DNA of 64,000 nucleotides from Tetrapyrgos nigripes. Taxonomy: Eukaryota; Basidiomycota; Agaricomycetes; Agaricales; Campanellaceae. The DNA is taken from NCBI GenBank assembly GCA_013368315.1, contig JAACJM010000118.1, positions 186,001 to 250,000 on the forward strand, given 5' to 3'. Below, piece by piece: positions 24,151-35,339 of the stretch; within the stretch, counting starts at the first letter, position 1; the number at the start of each line of letters is the position of its first letter. The notes under the pieces were generated by a model. That model saw only the letters and a program-made list of their open reading frames with translations, made no database searches and was not told the origin of the DNA. The translations under genes were made by a program, and so were the position numbers.

Positions 24151-24575
24151 CTCCTCCTCAAACCTTTGTGAGTCCCATAGACAAAGCAAAGTGTTTGGCT
24201 TTAAGAGATGGTAAAGCCTTGGTTAAAATGTCAGCAGTCATTTTGTCAGTGGGGCAATATGAAGGTCAAATTTTGCCTTCTTCAATGATGTAGCGAATAA
24301 AGTGGTAACAGATGTTGATATGTTTGGTGTGAGCATGATAACAGTTGCCCTTAGCGAGTGCAATAGCCAATTGGTTGTCTGAGTGGATAAGAATAGGATC
24401 AGTAATAGATCCAAAGATTTCAGATATGGCTTCCTTGGCTGTGTGAGATAGAGCAATGTATTTGGCTTTGGTGGTGGAGAGTGAGATTGTGTCTTGTTGT
24501 TTAGAAGATCAAGATATAGCTCCACTGTTAAGCATGAAGACATAACCAGATATAGAATAACCAATAATTTCCATC
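24151..24575 (-). pseudogene. Copia RNase H segment
   Basis: In pieces: IIGYSISGYVFML, SWSSKQQDTISLSTTKAKYI, SDNQLAIALAKG, HTKHINICYHFIR and TADILTKALPSLKAKHFA. This is the usual end of copia pol (RNase H, then the ADILTK motif). It is cut off from its RT by the gypsy-1 insertion at 24576. Confidence 0.85.
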
Positions 24576-25083
24576 TGTCAAGGTTGTCGTTACACTCGAT
24601 AACCACCCAAGTCACACAATACGAAAAAGCCGGTTACAAGAGAATAGATTGAGATAGAGAGATAGAAGATAGAGAGAAAGTAAGCTGACTAGGCTCTACA
24701 CTGCGTAGTAAGAGTACGGAGTGGAGACGAAGTGAACGAACTAAGGAATAGGTTACAGAGATCACAGGTATATAAGTAAAATATGAACAGATAGGAAAGA
24801 GTAAGTAATACTGGACGGTATCATGTGGAAATGTCAAGGGCGAGAGAATAATGAGTCAAATATGGATAGATGAAGGTACTAGATCATACGGAGTGATTGA
24901 CAGTGAGAATGTCCATGGAGATAGGAATCGGAGGAGATAGGAGTATGAGTCATAGATCTAGAGAGATGGTAACTATAGACGATGATGAGAAATGGTTGAT
25001 GTTTATGGGGTTAGAGTGGGAAATAGGTAGTAAAAGGAAAGGAATAGAAAGGAAAATGAATAGGCGGGAGGCGATTCATGACA
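24576..25083 (-). repeat. Gypsy-1 3' LTR
   Basis: 508 bp, TGTCAAGG...TTCATGACA; nearly identical to 31878-32389. Confidence 0.95.
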
Positions 25084-25097
25084 TTACCCCCTCTTTA
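25084..25097 (-). other. Gypsy-1 polypurine tract
   Basis: The minus strand reads TAAAGAGGGGGTAA directly before the TGTCA of the 3' LTR. This is the expected primer for plus-strand DNA synthesis. Confidence 0.75.
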
Positions 25098-25610
25098 GGA
25101 CGAGCTTTCACCGGAGCTCGACAAGCTAGTCTTCCAATGCTCCGCCCATTGCTTGCGGAGTCGCCTGTCCACATCTCCCTGGCTTGGCCAGTATTTGTCC
25201 CAATCCATGGTGTAGTTGGCAACCTCCCATCTGGGGTCATTCCAGTCTAAGTTTCCCCACTCCGTTGTGTTGGTAGCCGTTCCCCATCCTCCTCCATTGT
25301 CGTCCATGCTCCATTGTACAACGTTGTTTGCCCCCCATATGCTGACGTCTCCCCATCCTAGATTTCCTCTATGTTCCGCACGTAGCGACGTCCATTGTAC
25401 CACACAACGGGCCTTGTGTCCTCTGCCCAATCTGCATCATCCTGGTCCATCCTCTCCTCCCCATGTGCAGCGTTGGCACCCGTTATGAGGTCCTGCGTGT
25501 TGTTTCGCCATTCGGCACCGTCGTCCGGAACGGATTCCATAGGTGCAACGTCCCCTGTTGGTTGGGAGCGCGTCGTTCGCGTTGGTGTTGGTGGAAGAAG
25601 CGGTAGACAT
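25095..25610 (-). CDS. Extra Trp/Asp-rich ORF between pol and 3' LTR of gypsy-1
   Basis: Downstream of integrase, three overlapping frames on the coding strand look protein-like. One is a Cys/Arg-rich N-terminus from ATG 25610 (MSTASSTNTNAND, then CTYGIRSGRRCRMAK with four further Cys). The second is acidic (DDADWAEDTRPVVWYNGRRY). The third is a Trp-rich C-terminus (WGDVSIWGANNVVQW, WGNLDWNDPRWE, KQWAEHWKTSLSSSGES) that ends at 25095. At least one frameshift separates them. I do not recognise the product. Position alone recalls the env-like or additional ORFs of some gypsy elements. No signal peptide or membrane span is visible, so an envelope role is not supported. Confidence 0.5.
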
Positions 25611-25780
25611 GGCGATGATGAAGATGTTGTGTGAGAGGAGTGAGGTGAAACTGGTAGGATGTGGTTGAGTTCTGTCCTTCTTCATTGTTGAGAGGGGTCT
25701 TTTATACTTGTTTTCTGTATGGAGGAAATTTTGAATGGACGGTCAAGTAACCCCCGAGGATGGTTTTGACGTAAACGCCG

Positions 25781-28700
25781 TTAACGAGGGAATGCGATTG
25801 ATGAGTGATGACAGAATTCTGAGTTCGATTGACGAGTGGGGTGTGAAGGCGGGCATAGGATGCCCACGGTTCGTAACAGTGTTTCTCCTCGGAGTTGTGC
25901 TTTCGCTTGAAGCACACGGGTACTTCGCCATATGTCTTCCATGGCGACGCCTAGTGAACGCACCGTTGTTCCCGGACGTATCAGGTTTTTGGGTCGATAT
26001 GCATCTGGATGTTGTTGATGGAAGGTCTCGATCATCTCCTTCACCTTCGTCAATCCTGACGCTGGTTCCCATGAATTTTCCGAGTCAGCATAATCCAACC
26101 ACTTGACAAGGTATTGTACTCCCCGTCGGTTTCTCGTTGGTTTTGAATCTAGAATCGCTTCCACATCATATTCGTTGTCTTCGGGTAGTAGCTCAGCAGG
26201 TTCTCCCGGGTAGTTCACTCCGTGGGCTTCGGTCTCTTTGTACGGCGATAGGAGTGAGGCGTGGAACACTGGATGAATGCGCCAGCCATTCGGTAATTTG
26301 AGTCGATAATTGACTTCACTGATAACGTCAGTGATTTCGAATGGTCCGTGACGACGATTTGCCAACTTAGCTTTTGGTCTCGTCGTTTTCAGATTCTTCC
26401 CATCCAGCAGCACTTTATCCCCAACCTTAAACTTCACCCCTTCGCTCCGGTAGTCTTTGTTTTGCTCTTTCATTAGTTCAGCTGCCGTCGCCAGACTTGC
26501 TTTCAGTTCTTCTCGAATTGTATTCAGGTTCTGGAGGCGTTCTTCGACTTTTGGTACGTGTGAAGTTGGGTTGATGGAAGGGAATAGTCGGGGCAAAAAT
26601 CCATGGAGTAATTCAAACGGTGATTTCCCAGTTGCTGAGTGGACCCAGGTATTATGACAGAATTCAGCGTACGGTAGGTATTTGACCCAATCGTTTTGGC
26701 GATAGTTACAGAAGGTTCGAAGGTATTGTTCCAGTTCTTGATTGAACCTCTCTGTTTCTCCGTCTGTCTGCGGATGGTAAGCGGTACTAAGTGCCGAAGT
26801 GATACCTAACTTAGCGTAAATGCCTTTCATCACTTGGCTTGCGAATTGAGGTCCGCAGTCAGATATCATTTTATCCCATAAGCCATACCGTCGCCAAGTG
26901 TTGTCGAACAATAGGTCGATTGTTCCGTCGCTATCAATCTCTTTTCTGCATGGGGAGATGACAACAGTTTTTGTTGAACGGTCGACCGTGACGTGAATTG
27001 CATTGAAGCCGTCGCATTCTGGCAGGTCCGTGATGAAGTCAGTCGTAATGGTACCAAAGGGCCGTTCCGGTATTTCGTTCGGAATTAAGGGTACATGCGC
27101 AGGGTGGTTGTTTGCCTTGGTTAACTGGCAGGTAGCGCATCCTTCAACGTAGCTGTGAACAAATACTGACATACCAGGCCACCAGTATTCTCTACTGACA
27201 AGTTCATATGTTTTGAATCGTCCCGGGTGTCCGGCAGTAAGGCTGTCGTGATGCATTTTAACGATGTCCCGTCTAAGTTGTTGATCGTTTGGGACGTAGA
27301 TCTTTCCTCGGAACAAGATAATTCCGTCTTTGTAGTTCCATTCCTGTAAATTCTTTGCCAAAGCGCGTGGTCCGTTGTTAAAAATAGTTTGTAACGCACT
27401 TACGACTTCGGCATCCTTATCCGGACACTCCTTAATCCGTCTTTTCAACTCTGTATCTCCTATAGCGGTTACCGTTCCTGGTCGTGTCGCTCAAATTCTG
27501 AAGAATCTAGGGTCAAGCAAGACCCTGTCCTTGTTGTCGTTCTCGACCCCCTCTTTATGGTCCGCTCTTCGAGAAAGTGGGTCACTTCGATTCAGATTTC
27601 CAGGTTTATGGGTGAGCATAAAGTCGAATCTGGTCAGGAACAAGGCCATCCTCGCTTGCCGTCGACTGAGTTTTTGAGCCGTGGTGAAGTACCTAAGGTT
27701 GTCGTGATCAGTCAAGATTTCGATGGTGTGCGGTCCTCCTTCCAGGTAGTGCCGCCAGGCTTCAAGTCCACGTATGATTGCTAGCAGCTCTTTGTCATGG
27801 ATGTCGTAATTTCGTTCAGTTTCGGACAACGCTTTTGACAGGTAGGCTACTGGGTGCCATTTGCCATCCGATCCTTGTTGTTGCAGGATACCTCCTGTGG
27901 CGTAGTCCGACGCATCAACTTCTACTCGGTACGGTTTAGAATGATCAGGCATGAGAAGAACTGGTGAAGTCGTGAACGTATCTTTGAGTGCCTGGAAGGC
28001 CCTTTGAGCTTCCTCGGACCATTCCCATGGATGTTCCTTTTTCGTGAGATCGAACAGCGGTCGTGCGATTTTTGAGAAATCTCGTATGAAACGACGATAA
28101 AAGTTTCCGAAGCCGAGGAACGACTGTACGTCTTTGACGTTCCGTGGGACTGGCCATTTAGTTACGCCTTCGACCTTGACTGGATCCATCGCCAATGTGT
28201 TATGCGACACAATGAGGCCGAGGAATTCTACTGAGTCGGTTTCGAAGGTGCATTTTTCCGGTTTAGCGTATAAGTCGTTATCATGGAGTCGTGCCAATAC
28301 TTGTTTTACCATGTGTCGATGTTCTTCTAGTGATTCCGTGAATATGAGAATATCGTCCATATAGATTACGACTTTTCCAGAGTCGATCAGGTCCTTGAAT
28401 AGAGTGTTCATCATTGTTTGGAATGTGGCTGGAGAGTTCATAAGACCGAAAAACATCACCGTTGGTTCGAAGAGACCGCGGTTGGTTTTGAACGCCGCTT
28501 TCCATTCATCCCCCTTCTTGATACGCACGTTGTTATATCCCCATCTAAGGTCGATTTTGGAAAATATTCGTGCCCCTTTGAGCTTGTCTACAAGTTCCGA
28601 TATAAGCGGTAAAGGGTATTCGTTCTTGACGGTTCCTTTATTGAGGGCACGGTAATCCTGTACTGGTCGTAGTTTTCCGTCTTTCTTTTTTGACAAAGAA

Positions 28701-29816
28701 GAAGGGACTTGCCATAGGAGACTTCGACGGTCTTATGTACCCTTTCTCCAAGTTTTCCTTGATGAATTCGTCGAGTTCCTTTTGTTCGTTTGGGGACAGC
28801 GGATATGTTTTGCAAGGGCGTGGTTCAAAGTCCGATTTTAACTCGATAGCGTGATCCCATTCGCCACGTTTCGGTAATCTTTCTGAGGTTTGTTTGTCAA
28901 AGACTCGTAGGAACTGATGGTACTGCGAAGGAATCTTATCTTTAAGAGGTACCTCGACCTGAACGTTCTGAGCTGCCTCTGCGAGTTCTTGTGCTTTCGT
29001 AAAACCCGCACGGATGTTCAGATCCGGTGTTCCTGATGCTTCTTCATCGAATCTCTCCTCCTTCCCTAATAACTCTTCCATTACGTCCTGTTCCCATCGT
29101 TCTGGGATCGTATCTCTCCCGTAGTCATCTTCGGTAAAGATTGCCGTTTCTTCTGAATTTCGGTGAAAAGATCGAATAGGAATTCGATGACGTCGCCCTG
29201 CAATTTTCGGTTGGGCTGTTGGTTTGAATCGTCCAACTGGTTCTATCCACCTGACTTGGTACTCCTTGTGATGGGTTCTTGGATCGATGACTATGGGTTT
29301 TAAGGTTTTAGTTTTCAAGTGGAGAACGGGAGGTTTTGCTGTGATACATGTTTCCGGGCATCTAGTCATGTCTACCCGTGAGTCTGACCAGTCTATATCT
29401 GGATTATGTTCTTCCAACCAGTCAGTACCGAGGATTATATCGTGATCCCCGATGTCCGTTACATAGAATTCGGCCTGTTCTTCATGGTACGCCTTGTCGT
29501 CTCGAGAATAGACACGAAGATTTCGGATAGTGTATTCTCGTACCCATCCCATGGTGTTTTCAGAGCCGTCAACGTTTCGAACTGGGAATGGGTTTTTGAT
29601 AGGAAGGAGGGTGAGTTGATTTCTTTGTGCGAATTGACTGTTAATGATTATGCCTTCTGCACCGCTGTCTATTAGAGCGTTTGCGTCGATTTTTCTGCCA
29701 GTAATTTTGCCGATTAGTTCAGTTTTGAGTGTGATTGATGGTATCTGTTTATTGCGAGTGATTGCTGACATTCTTATTTCTGAAGGAAAGGTTCGCTCAC
29801 AAGAGGGGTATAACAC
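25781..29816 (-). pseudogene. Gypsy-1 pol: protease, RT, RNase H, integrase, chromodomain
   Basis: Protease motif ALIDSGAEGIIIN (about 29680). RT runs from YRALNKGTVKNEYPLPLI through MNSPATFQTMMN to the catalytic IYMDDILIF (about 28340-28370). RNase H has VEVDASDYATGG and HDKELLAII. Integrase has an HHCC finger (HHDSLTAGHPGRF ... CATCQ), the DDE residues in TTDFITDLPEC, SDCGPQF and GETERFNQELE, and a C-terminal chromodomain (VEAILDSKP, YLVKWLDYADSENSWEP). A one-base insertion in an A run near 28690 shifts the frame between protease and RT. A TGA at 27491-27493 separates RNase H from integrase. Otherwise the sequence is fully collinear with active elements. Confidence 0.93.
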
Positions 29817-29887
29817 ACTATATCGATTGTTCTTTAACTGTCCGGTGTACTGTTTTACTCCTGCTGACGACGTAACAGAGGAGCGAT

Positions 29888-31399
29888 TTAAAAATCCAAT
29901 TTAGACATAACATCCTTCAAATAGACGGTTGCTTGTTCCTTTTCCTCTCCTTCTAATCCTTTAACCCTGTTTACCATATCAGAGATTTCCTTGATCGTGT
30001 TTCGAGAAGAGGATGCCTGTGCCACTGTTGCCGGTGGAGGGGACGCGGTTTCGGCTGTTCGAATGGTGCGAGGAGGGAAGGTTCGAGAAGTATTCTGAGA
30101 CGACGTTCTCGGGAATGTTGGGCATTTGTTACTCATGTGTCCGGTTTGTCTACATGCGAAGCATGCTCCTGCTTTTCGGAGTCGGTCCCTTTCATCAGGT
30201 GTCAGTTTCGGCGGTAGATTGAAAGACGAGTTAGCACCTGATCCCATGAGCGCATTTACGCTGGCTACCGTTCTTCCTTGAGACGGACCTGGACTATTCT
30301 TTGACGTTGAAGTAGTCTTCCAGCATCCTTGTCTCTCTCGTTCCTTCAACCACTCTAAGTGAAGCTCCACAGCTCTCTCCTGATACTGGTCGAAGTCTTT
30401 CCATTTCGGATACGTCCTTCCAACTGCTTCTCGAAGTTTGGGTGGTAGCCCGTCCTGGTAGAATTCCAACAGTGCTGCTTCTCCGAATTCAGACTCTTCT
30501 CCATACGTATCAAAAATGCTGTTATAGCCGCTGATATCCGTCCCCCTCATTCTGGCAAACTTGATCTTTGTTCTGGCCACATCTTCCGAGGCTAAAGGTT
30601 TGAAGTCCCTTTTGAATCAATCACGTATCTCTTTTAAAGTGATCCATCTTCGTTGATCTGGTGTAGCTTTCAACTCCTCGTCTTCCTCGTCTGCATCTCG
30701 TTCTGTCAATCTCTGCGTTGCCCAATCTCCTCCTTTTTCTCCTGTGAAGAATGACAGAAATAATGAAACCTGACTTTCTTTGGTTGGGTACCTTCCTTGA
30801 TTCATGCGTAGGTAGTTGTTAAACTGGGCCAACCATCGTTTTGCCTCGCTACGTTCTCCGTTGAAGGGGTCCGGTTTTCTCCCTCGTTCAGAAGTTCCGT
30901 TTGACCCGATAGGAGGTGTGTCAGCCATGACTGAGTCATTCGGGTCTGAAGGGTCTGGAGAAGGAGGTGTAGGGGGGCGACGAGGGGCTACGGATGGTCC
31001 TTCAGCGGATGGAATGATGGGCGAAGAAGGTGGGGAAGTGGGGTTGTTTGGTTCTGGTGGGTTATTGGAAGGTGTTTCTGGTACTGGGTTGGGTTCGGAA
31101 GGTTGGTTGGTGGGCGTAGAAGTTCCTTGGCCTGATCTGGTTCTAGGTTTTCGATGTGCTTTCTGAATCGCAAGTTCTTGGAGCTGGGTTATAACGTGTA
31201 GCCAATTCGGGAGTTCTACGTCGGTAAGTCGCTGAGTGTTATACCTGTTCAGGCAAGGTTGCGATTTACACGGAACCCAAGGATCGTCGCCGTTTTCAGG
31301 GATATAGCAGGCGTCTTGGTTCGATGCGGGGTGGAATACGTGTGGTCGGTCAGCACAACGGAGTTTCGGATCTGCAGATGCGGATCGTCGCTCAGTCAT
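29888..31399 (-). pseudogene. Gypsy-1 gag
   Basis: Starts MTERRSASADPKLRCADRP at 31399. A Pro-rich linker follows, then the capsid-type core (DPFNGERSEAKRWLAQFNNY, VSLFLSFFTGEKGGDWA). A TGA at 30617-30619 interrupts IRD*FKRDF, after which the frame stays open through FQYQERAVELHLEWLKERER-like text to a CCHC knuckle CFACRQTGHMSNKC and the end at 29888. Gag forms the particle shell and binds element RNA. One substitution would explain the stop. Pol starts about 70 bp downstream. Confidence 0.9.
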
Positions 31400-31408
31400 A
31401 CACTGATT

Positions 31409-31800
31409 TTATGAAAGGTAGTTGGGTCCTAGGATATAGGAAGATGCTAGGCCGTATTCAGGGGGAGGTGCTCGTGGAGAGTAATCGACGTATTCTTTGA
31501 GGAATAAAGGTCCTTGAATCTGAACCACAGTTTCTCCTGTATTGAAGTCCTCTTTCACTGTTATGTACGAGAACGTTGAGAGGACTACGTCACCTGAGAT
31601 AAGTTTCCACACCCAACGTCTTGTACAAACGAAGTGTTGATCGAGACTCCAAGGGTCCGTTCGTAGTTGTTTTCCGTGAGAGACCGCGTATTCGGAGTAC
31701 AGGAGGTAGTGGGGAAGGGGAAATGGAATTCGTTCGTAGTCGCGAGGGGTTTCAGGAGGCTCGATACGGATTCGGGAACGTGGGGTAGACAGGATGAAAA
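31409..31800 (-). CDS. Possible ORF0 ahead of gypsy-1 gag
   Basis: An open frame without an early ATG runs from about 31800 to the stop at 31409-31411, nine bases before the gag ATG. It reads protein-like (PHYLLYSEYAVSHGKQLR, DPWSLDQHFVCTRRWVWKL, VQIQGPLFLKEYVDYSPR). The first Met in frame is at 31612. It could be a small protein, or a 5' part of gag reached by a different start or splice. Function is unknown. Confidence 0.4.
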
Positions 31801-31877
31801 GAGTTGAGAATAGAGGTGAACAGGATAGAAGGAAAAAGACTCAAGTAGTGAGGTGGGTGTATGGGAGTTCGTTCAAG

Positions 31878-32389
31878 TGTCAAGGTTGTCGTTACACTCG
31901 ATAACCACCCAAGTCACACAATACGAAAAAGCCGGTTACAAGAGAATAGATTGAGATAGAGAGATAGAAGATAGATAGAGAGAAAGTAAGCTGACTAGGC
32001 TCTACACTGCGTAGTAAGAGTACGGAGCGGAGACGAAGTGAACAAACTGAGGAATAGGTTACAGAGATCACAGGTATATAAGTAAAATATGAACAGATGG
32101 GAAAGAGTAAGTAATACTGGACGGTATCATGTGGAAATGTCAAGGGCGAGAGAATAATGAGTCAAATATGGATAGATGAAGGTACTAGATCATACGGAGT
32201 GATTGACAGTGAGAATGTCCATGGAGATAGGAATCGGAGGAGATAGGAGTATGAGTCATAGATCTAGAGAGATGGTAACTATAGACGATGATGAGAAATG
32301 GTTGATGTTTATGGGGTTAGAGTGGGAAATAGGTAGTAAAAGGAAAGGAATAGAAAGGAAAATGAATAGGCGGGAGGCGATTCATGACA
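31878..32389 (-). repeat. Gypsy-1 5' LTR
   Basis: 512 bp; carries the extra GATA relative to the 3' LTR. Confidence 0.95.
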
Positions 32390-35330
32390 CCATCTGCTTC
32401 TTTCCATAAGTCAACCAATGATCCTTTGTCGATTAGAGATAAGCGAATACATGTTGTAAAGCATTCCAGTGTGTGATGCCTGGATTATGAGTGAATCAGG
32501 CAAGTTGTGAGACTGGATAAGCAAGATCTGGATATTGTAAAGTGCCTAAAGCTTCTCGATATGGTTTGTTGCGCATCTGGGCAATTTCTTTGATGGTAGT
32601 AGGCGAGTATGTGGATCGAATGGTATAGAGACAGGTTTAGTATCAGTGAATCTGTAACATGTGATAATGGAGTCGATGTAGGATTGTTGTGACATCCTGT
32701 TGCTGCATATCTCAATTCCTAACATCCAATGTAACTCTCTTGCATCTGTAACTTCTACCTTCTCTTTAATCTTCTTCTTCAGCTTCTCCATATCTGCCAT
32801 AGTATCGGTAACCAATGTCATGTCATCGACATCAATGAATAAAATGATGAATGGATTAAGTCAATAAAAGAGCATGTGAGTCTGATTTCCTTCATGATTT
32901 TGCAGAATTGTAGATACCAACGGTATCTGGCTTGTTTGAGTCCATAGAGAGCTAATCGGAGACGGAGTATTTGACCAGGTTTAACACCTGTCATCTCAAT
33001 GCCAGGAGGTGGTTTCATGAATATATTTTCATTGGGATCAGCTTTGCTATAAAGGTACACTGATTTAACATCCATTTGGTGAATCTCCATGTTACGATAT
33101 GCTGCAATAGATAAAATAATGTGTCCTGATGTCATGGCAATTGATGCGAATGTCTCGTCTGGGAAATAGTCGACTTCTGGGATTTGGTTGTATCCACACA
33201 CAACAAGTCATGCTCGATGTTCCTTGACCTTTCCATGTTTGTCCTTCTTTGTCCTATACACCCATTTTCCAGTAAGAATGTTGGCATTTGATGGTGTGTA
33301 GACTGGAATGAATGTTCCTTGTTCCTTATGCCTTCTCATTTCCTCTTCTATAGCTTCCTTCCATTTGGGCCAATCTGGTTGACGTTTCGCTTCCACAACT
33401 GAAAGTGGGTCGTAAGCTTCAAGTTTGGATGTAACCTGAGCAAGACTAGCAGTAAGCAAGTTGGCAGATTCTACTCCTCCTGTCTTCTTTGTCATAGATC
33501 TGGTGATAGATCTTCTACCTGTGATAATTTCAGGTGGAATGATGATCTCAGGTGTGATGGGTTCGGTAATTTCAATGATGGGATCAACTGTATCCAACTC
33601 AGGGACCTTCTGTTCCAAATTGATGAAATCATTGTCCTCCTCCTCACTGAGTTGGATTGATTGATTAGTGAATTGTATGTTCCATTCGATGGCAATGGAT
33701 TTCTTCTTGAATTCCTTCTCTGGTCCCAACCAACATCCTTCAGTTGTCTGATCTTCCAATTTGTTGGGTTTTGGAGTGCGTTTGACATAAACAATAGAGC
33801 TGAATGGGTGAAGATCTGAGATGTCTGGGATAGTTCCGAATCATTTTTCATAAGATGTCTTCATATCAATGGCTTTGTGCAGGGTACAATTCCAGATGTA
33901 GGTTGCATGAAGCGTTGCCATGCCCCATAACCATTTTGGTAATCCTGATGAGATGAGCATGGCTCTGACAGTGTTGTGAAGTGTTTGATGACTTCTTTCT
34001 GCAATACCGTTCTGCTCTGGTGTGTTGTGAACTGTGAGTTTCCTCTCCATTCCCTTTCCTTCCAAATACTTTGTAAACTCTCCTCCTAGAAATTCTCCTC
34101 CTCAATCTGACTGTAGAATTTTGATGATAATGTTGAATTGAGTCTCGAGGGTGGTCTGGAAGATGACGTATTTGGTGAATGATTCATCTTTAGAGCGCAG
34201 TAGAGGGGTTTCTAGCCAGTATGTGCCATCGTCGATAAGCATGAGTGAATACTCCTGGTGATTGATAGTTCTGACTGAAGCCATTCCCCAACCATCCATG
34301 TGCATCCTGTCTCCAAAGTTCTCAGCACGTGGAGTAAGATGTAATTTTGGAATAGTGATACAAGCTCCTTTGGCACACATGCATACAATGCATTCAATCT
34401 GCTCCATTCTGTTCAGATCAAGACGTACTCCTTTAACTGCATTGTTTGCGAATAAGGTTTCGATGTATTGATAACTCTGGCTTTGTATAAGGATAGGGTG
34501 CGAATAGTGACAGAATAAGCATTTTCATGCTCAATGATTTGATAAAGCCCATGCACTTTTGGAATGTGAGTGATGCTGCAACCTTGTTTCAAGATAACCA
34601 TAATTTCTCCTTCAATATGAATGATGTATCCTGTGTCATCCAATTTGGGCATGTCTGGACAGTAGAGAGTGTCATGAAGAGGTAAGAAGTGGGGTTTTCC
34701 TTTGTATCAACTGTTTAGATGTGTAGGGTGCCTTCCCTTGGGATGTGAATGTATTGGAGTTAGTGGCTTGGATTTGACAAGTGGGAATAGTCTGGTAGTT
34801 TCGTAATTGGTCTCAGAGTGGGGACATATGGGATGAGCATCTGGAGTCGAATAGAATCAGTGGAGTATGTTCCAATGCTTTGAAAGCTGCTTCTTCAGCT
34901 ATGTCAGAGCAATCATTAGTGGGGTGATCAATGGAATCTTCAATTTCCAGAATCTCAATGGCCATCCAGCTTCCTTCATCACTATCTTCTTTGTTCTTTT
35001 CTCTAGCACTGTTTGCTGTATCCCTTCCTTTTCCATTCCTTTGTTGTCCATTCTCCCCATTCTTTCTGTCTTCTCTGTAATTCCTATCATCTCGGTGTTC
35101 TCTGGCGATGTTAGCACGCTGCATGTGCTTAGATGGACAATTTTTGGAGAAATGGCCAAGTCCTCCCCAATTATAACAGCTCAGTTCCTCCCTTGTTTGA
35201 TTGTTGCCTTGCCAATTTCCTCCTGCTCCACCTTGGCCTCTTCCTCTAAAATTTCCCTGACCTCTGAATGATGATCCTCCTTGGCCTCCTCTGCTATCTC
35301 CTCTCTAAATCCACCATGCCCTCTGCCTCA
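32390..35330 (-). pseudogene. Copia pol: zinc knuckle, integrase, reverse transcriptase
   Basis: Reading from 35330 leftwards: a knuckle with C-to-W change (CYNWGGLGHFSKNC, about 35140-35185); SRCSSHMSPL (protease region, about 34815); integrase with HMDGWGMASVRTI, the text before GGEFLGGEFTKYL, and NTPEQNGIAERSHQTLHNTV; then RT (KWKEAIEEEMRRHKEQGTF, MDVKSVYLYSKADPNENI, ALYGLKQA, DVDDMTLV, ELHWMLGIEI). A TGA at 33208-33210 replaces the Arg of the conserved KARLV motif (HRA*LVV). Several other stops and shifts are present. The end at 32390 is where gypsy-1 is inserted. Confidence 0.9.
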
Positions 35331-35339
35331 GAAGTTGTC

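Larger units (their letters stand above)
24576..32389 (-). mobile_element. Ty3/gypsy chromodomain retrotransposon gypsy-1, 7814 bp
   Basis: LTRs at 24576-25083 and 31878-32389 both have TGTCA...TGACA ends. The 5-bp target duplication is CCATC (24571-24575 and 32390-32394). I see four transitions and one 4-bp GATA indel between the LTRs, so it is much younger than the copia element around it. A polypurine tract AAAGAGGGGG adjoins the 3' LTR. The order ORF0?, gag, protease-RT-RNase H-integrase-chromodomain, extra ORF is complete. Two in-frame stops and a frameshift make this copy defective. Confidence 0.95.

Noticed and set aside
25735..26106. 123-codon plus-strand ORF
   Set aside because: It is antisense to the gypsy-1 chromodomain and pol end, where the minus-strand protein is clear.
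30816..31166. 116-codon Gly/Val-rich plus-strand ORF
   Set aside because: It is the complement of the Pro-rich linker of gypsy-1 gag.
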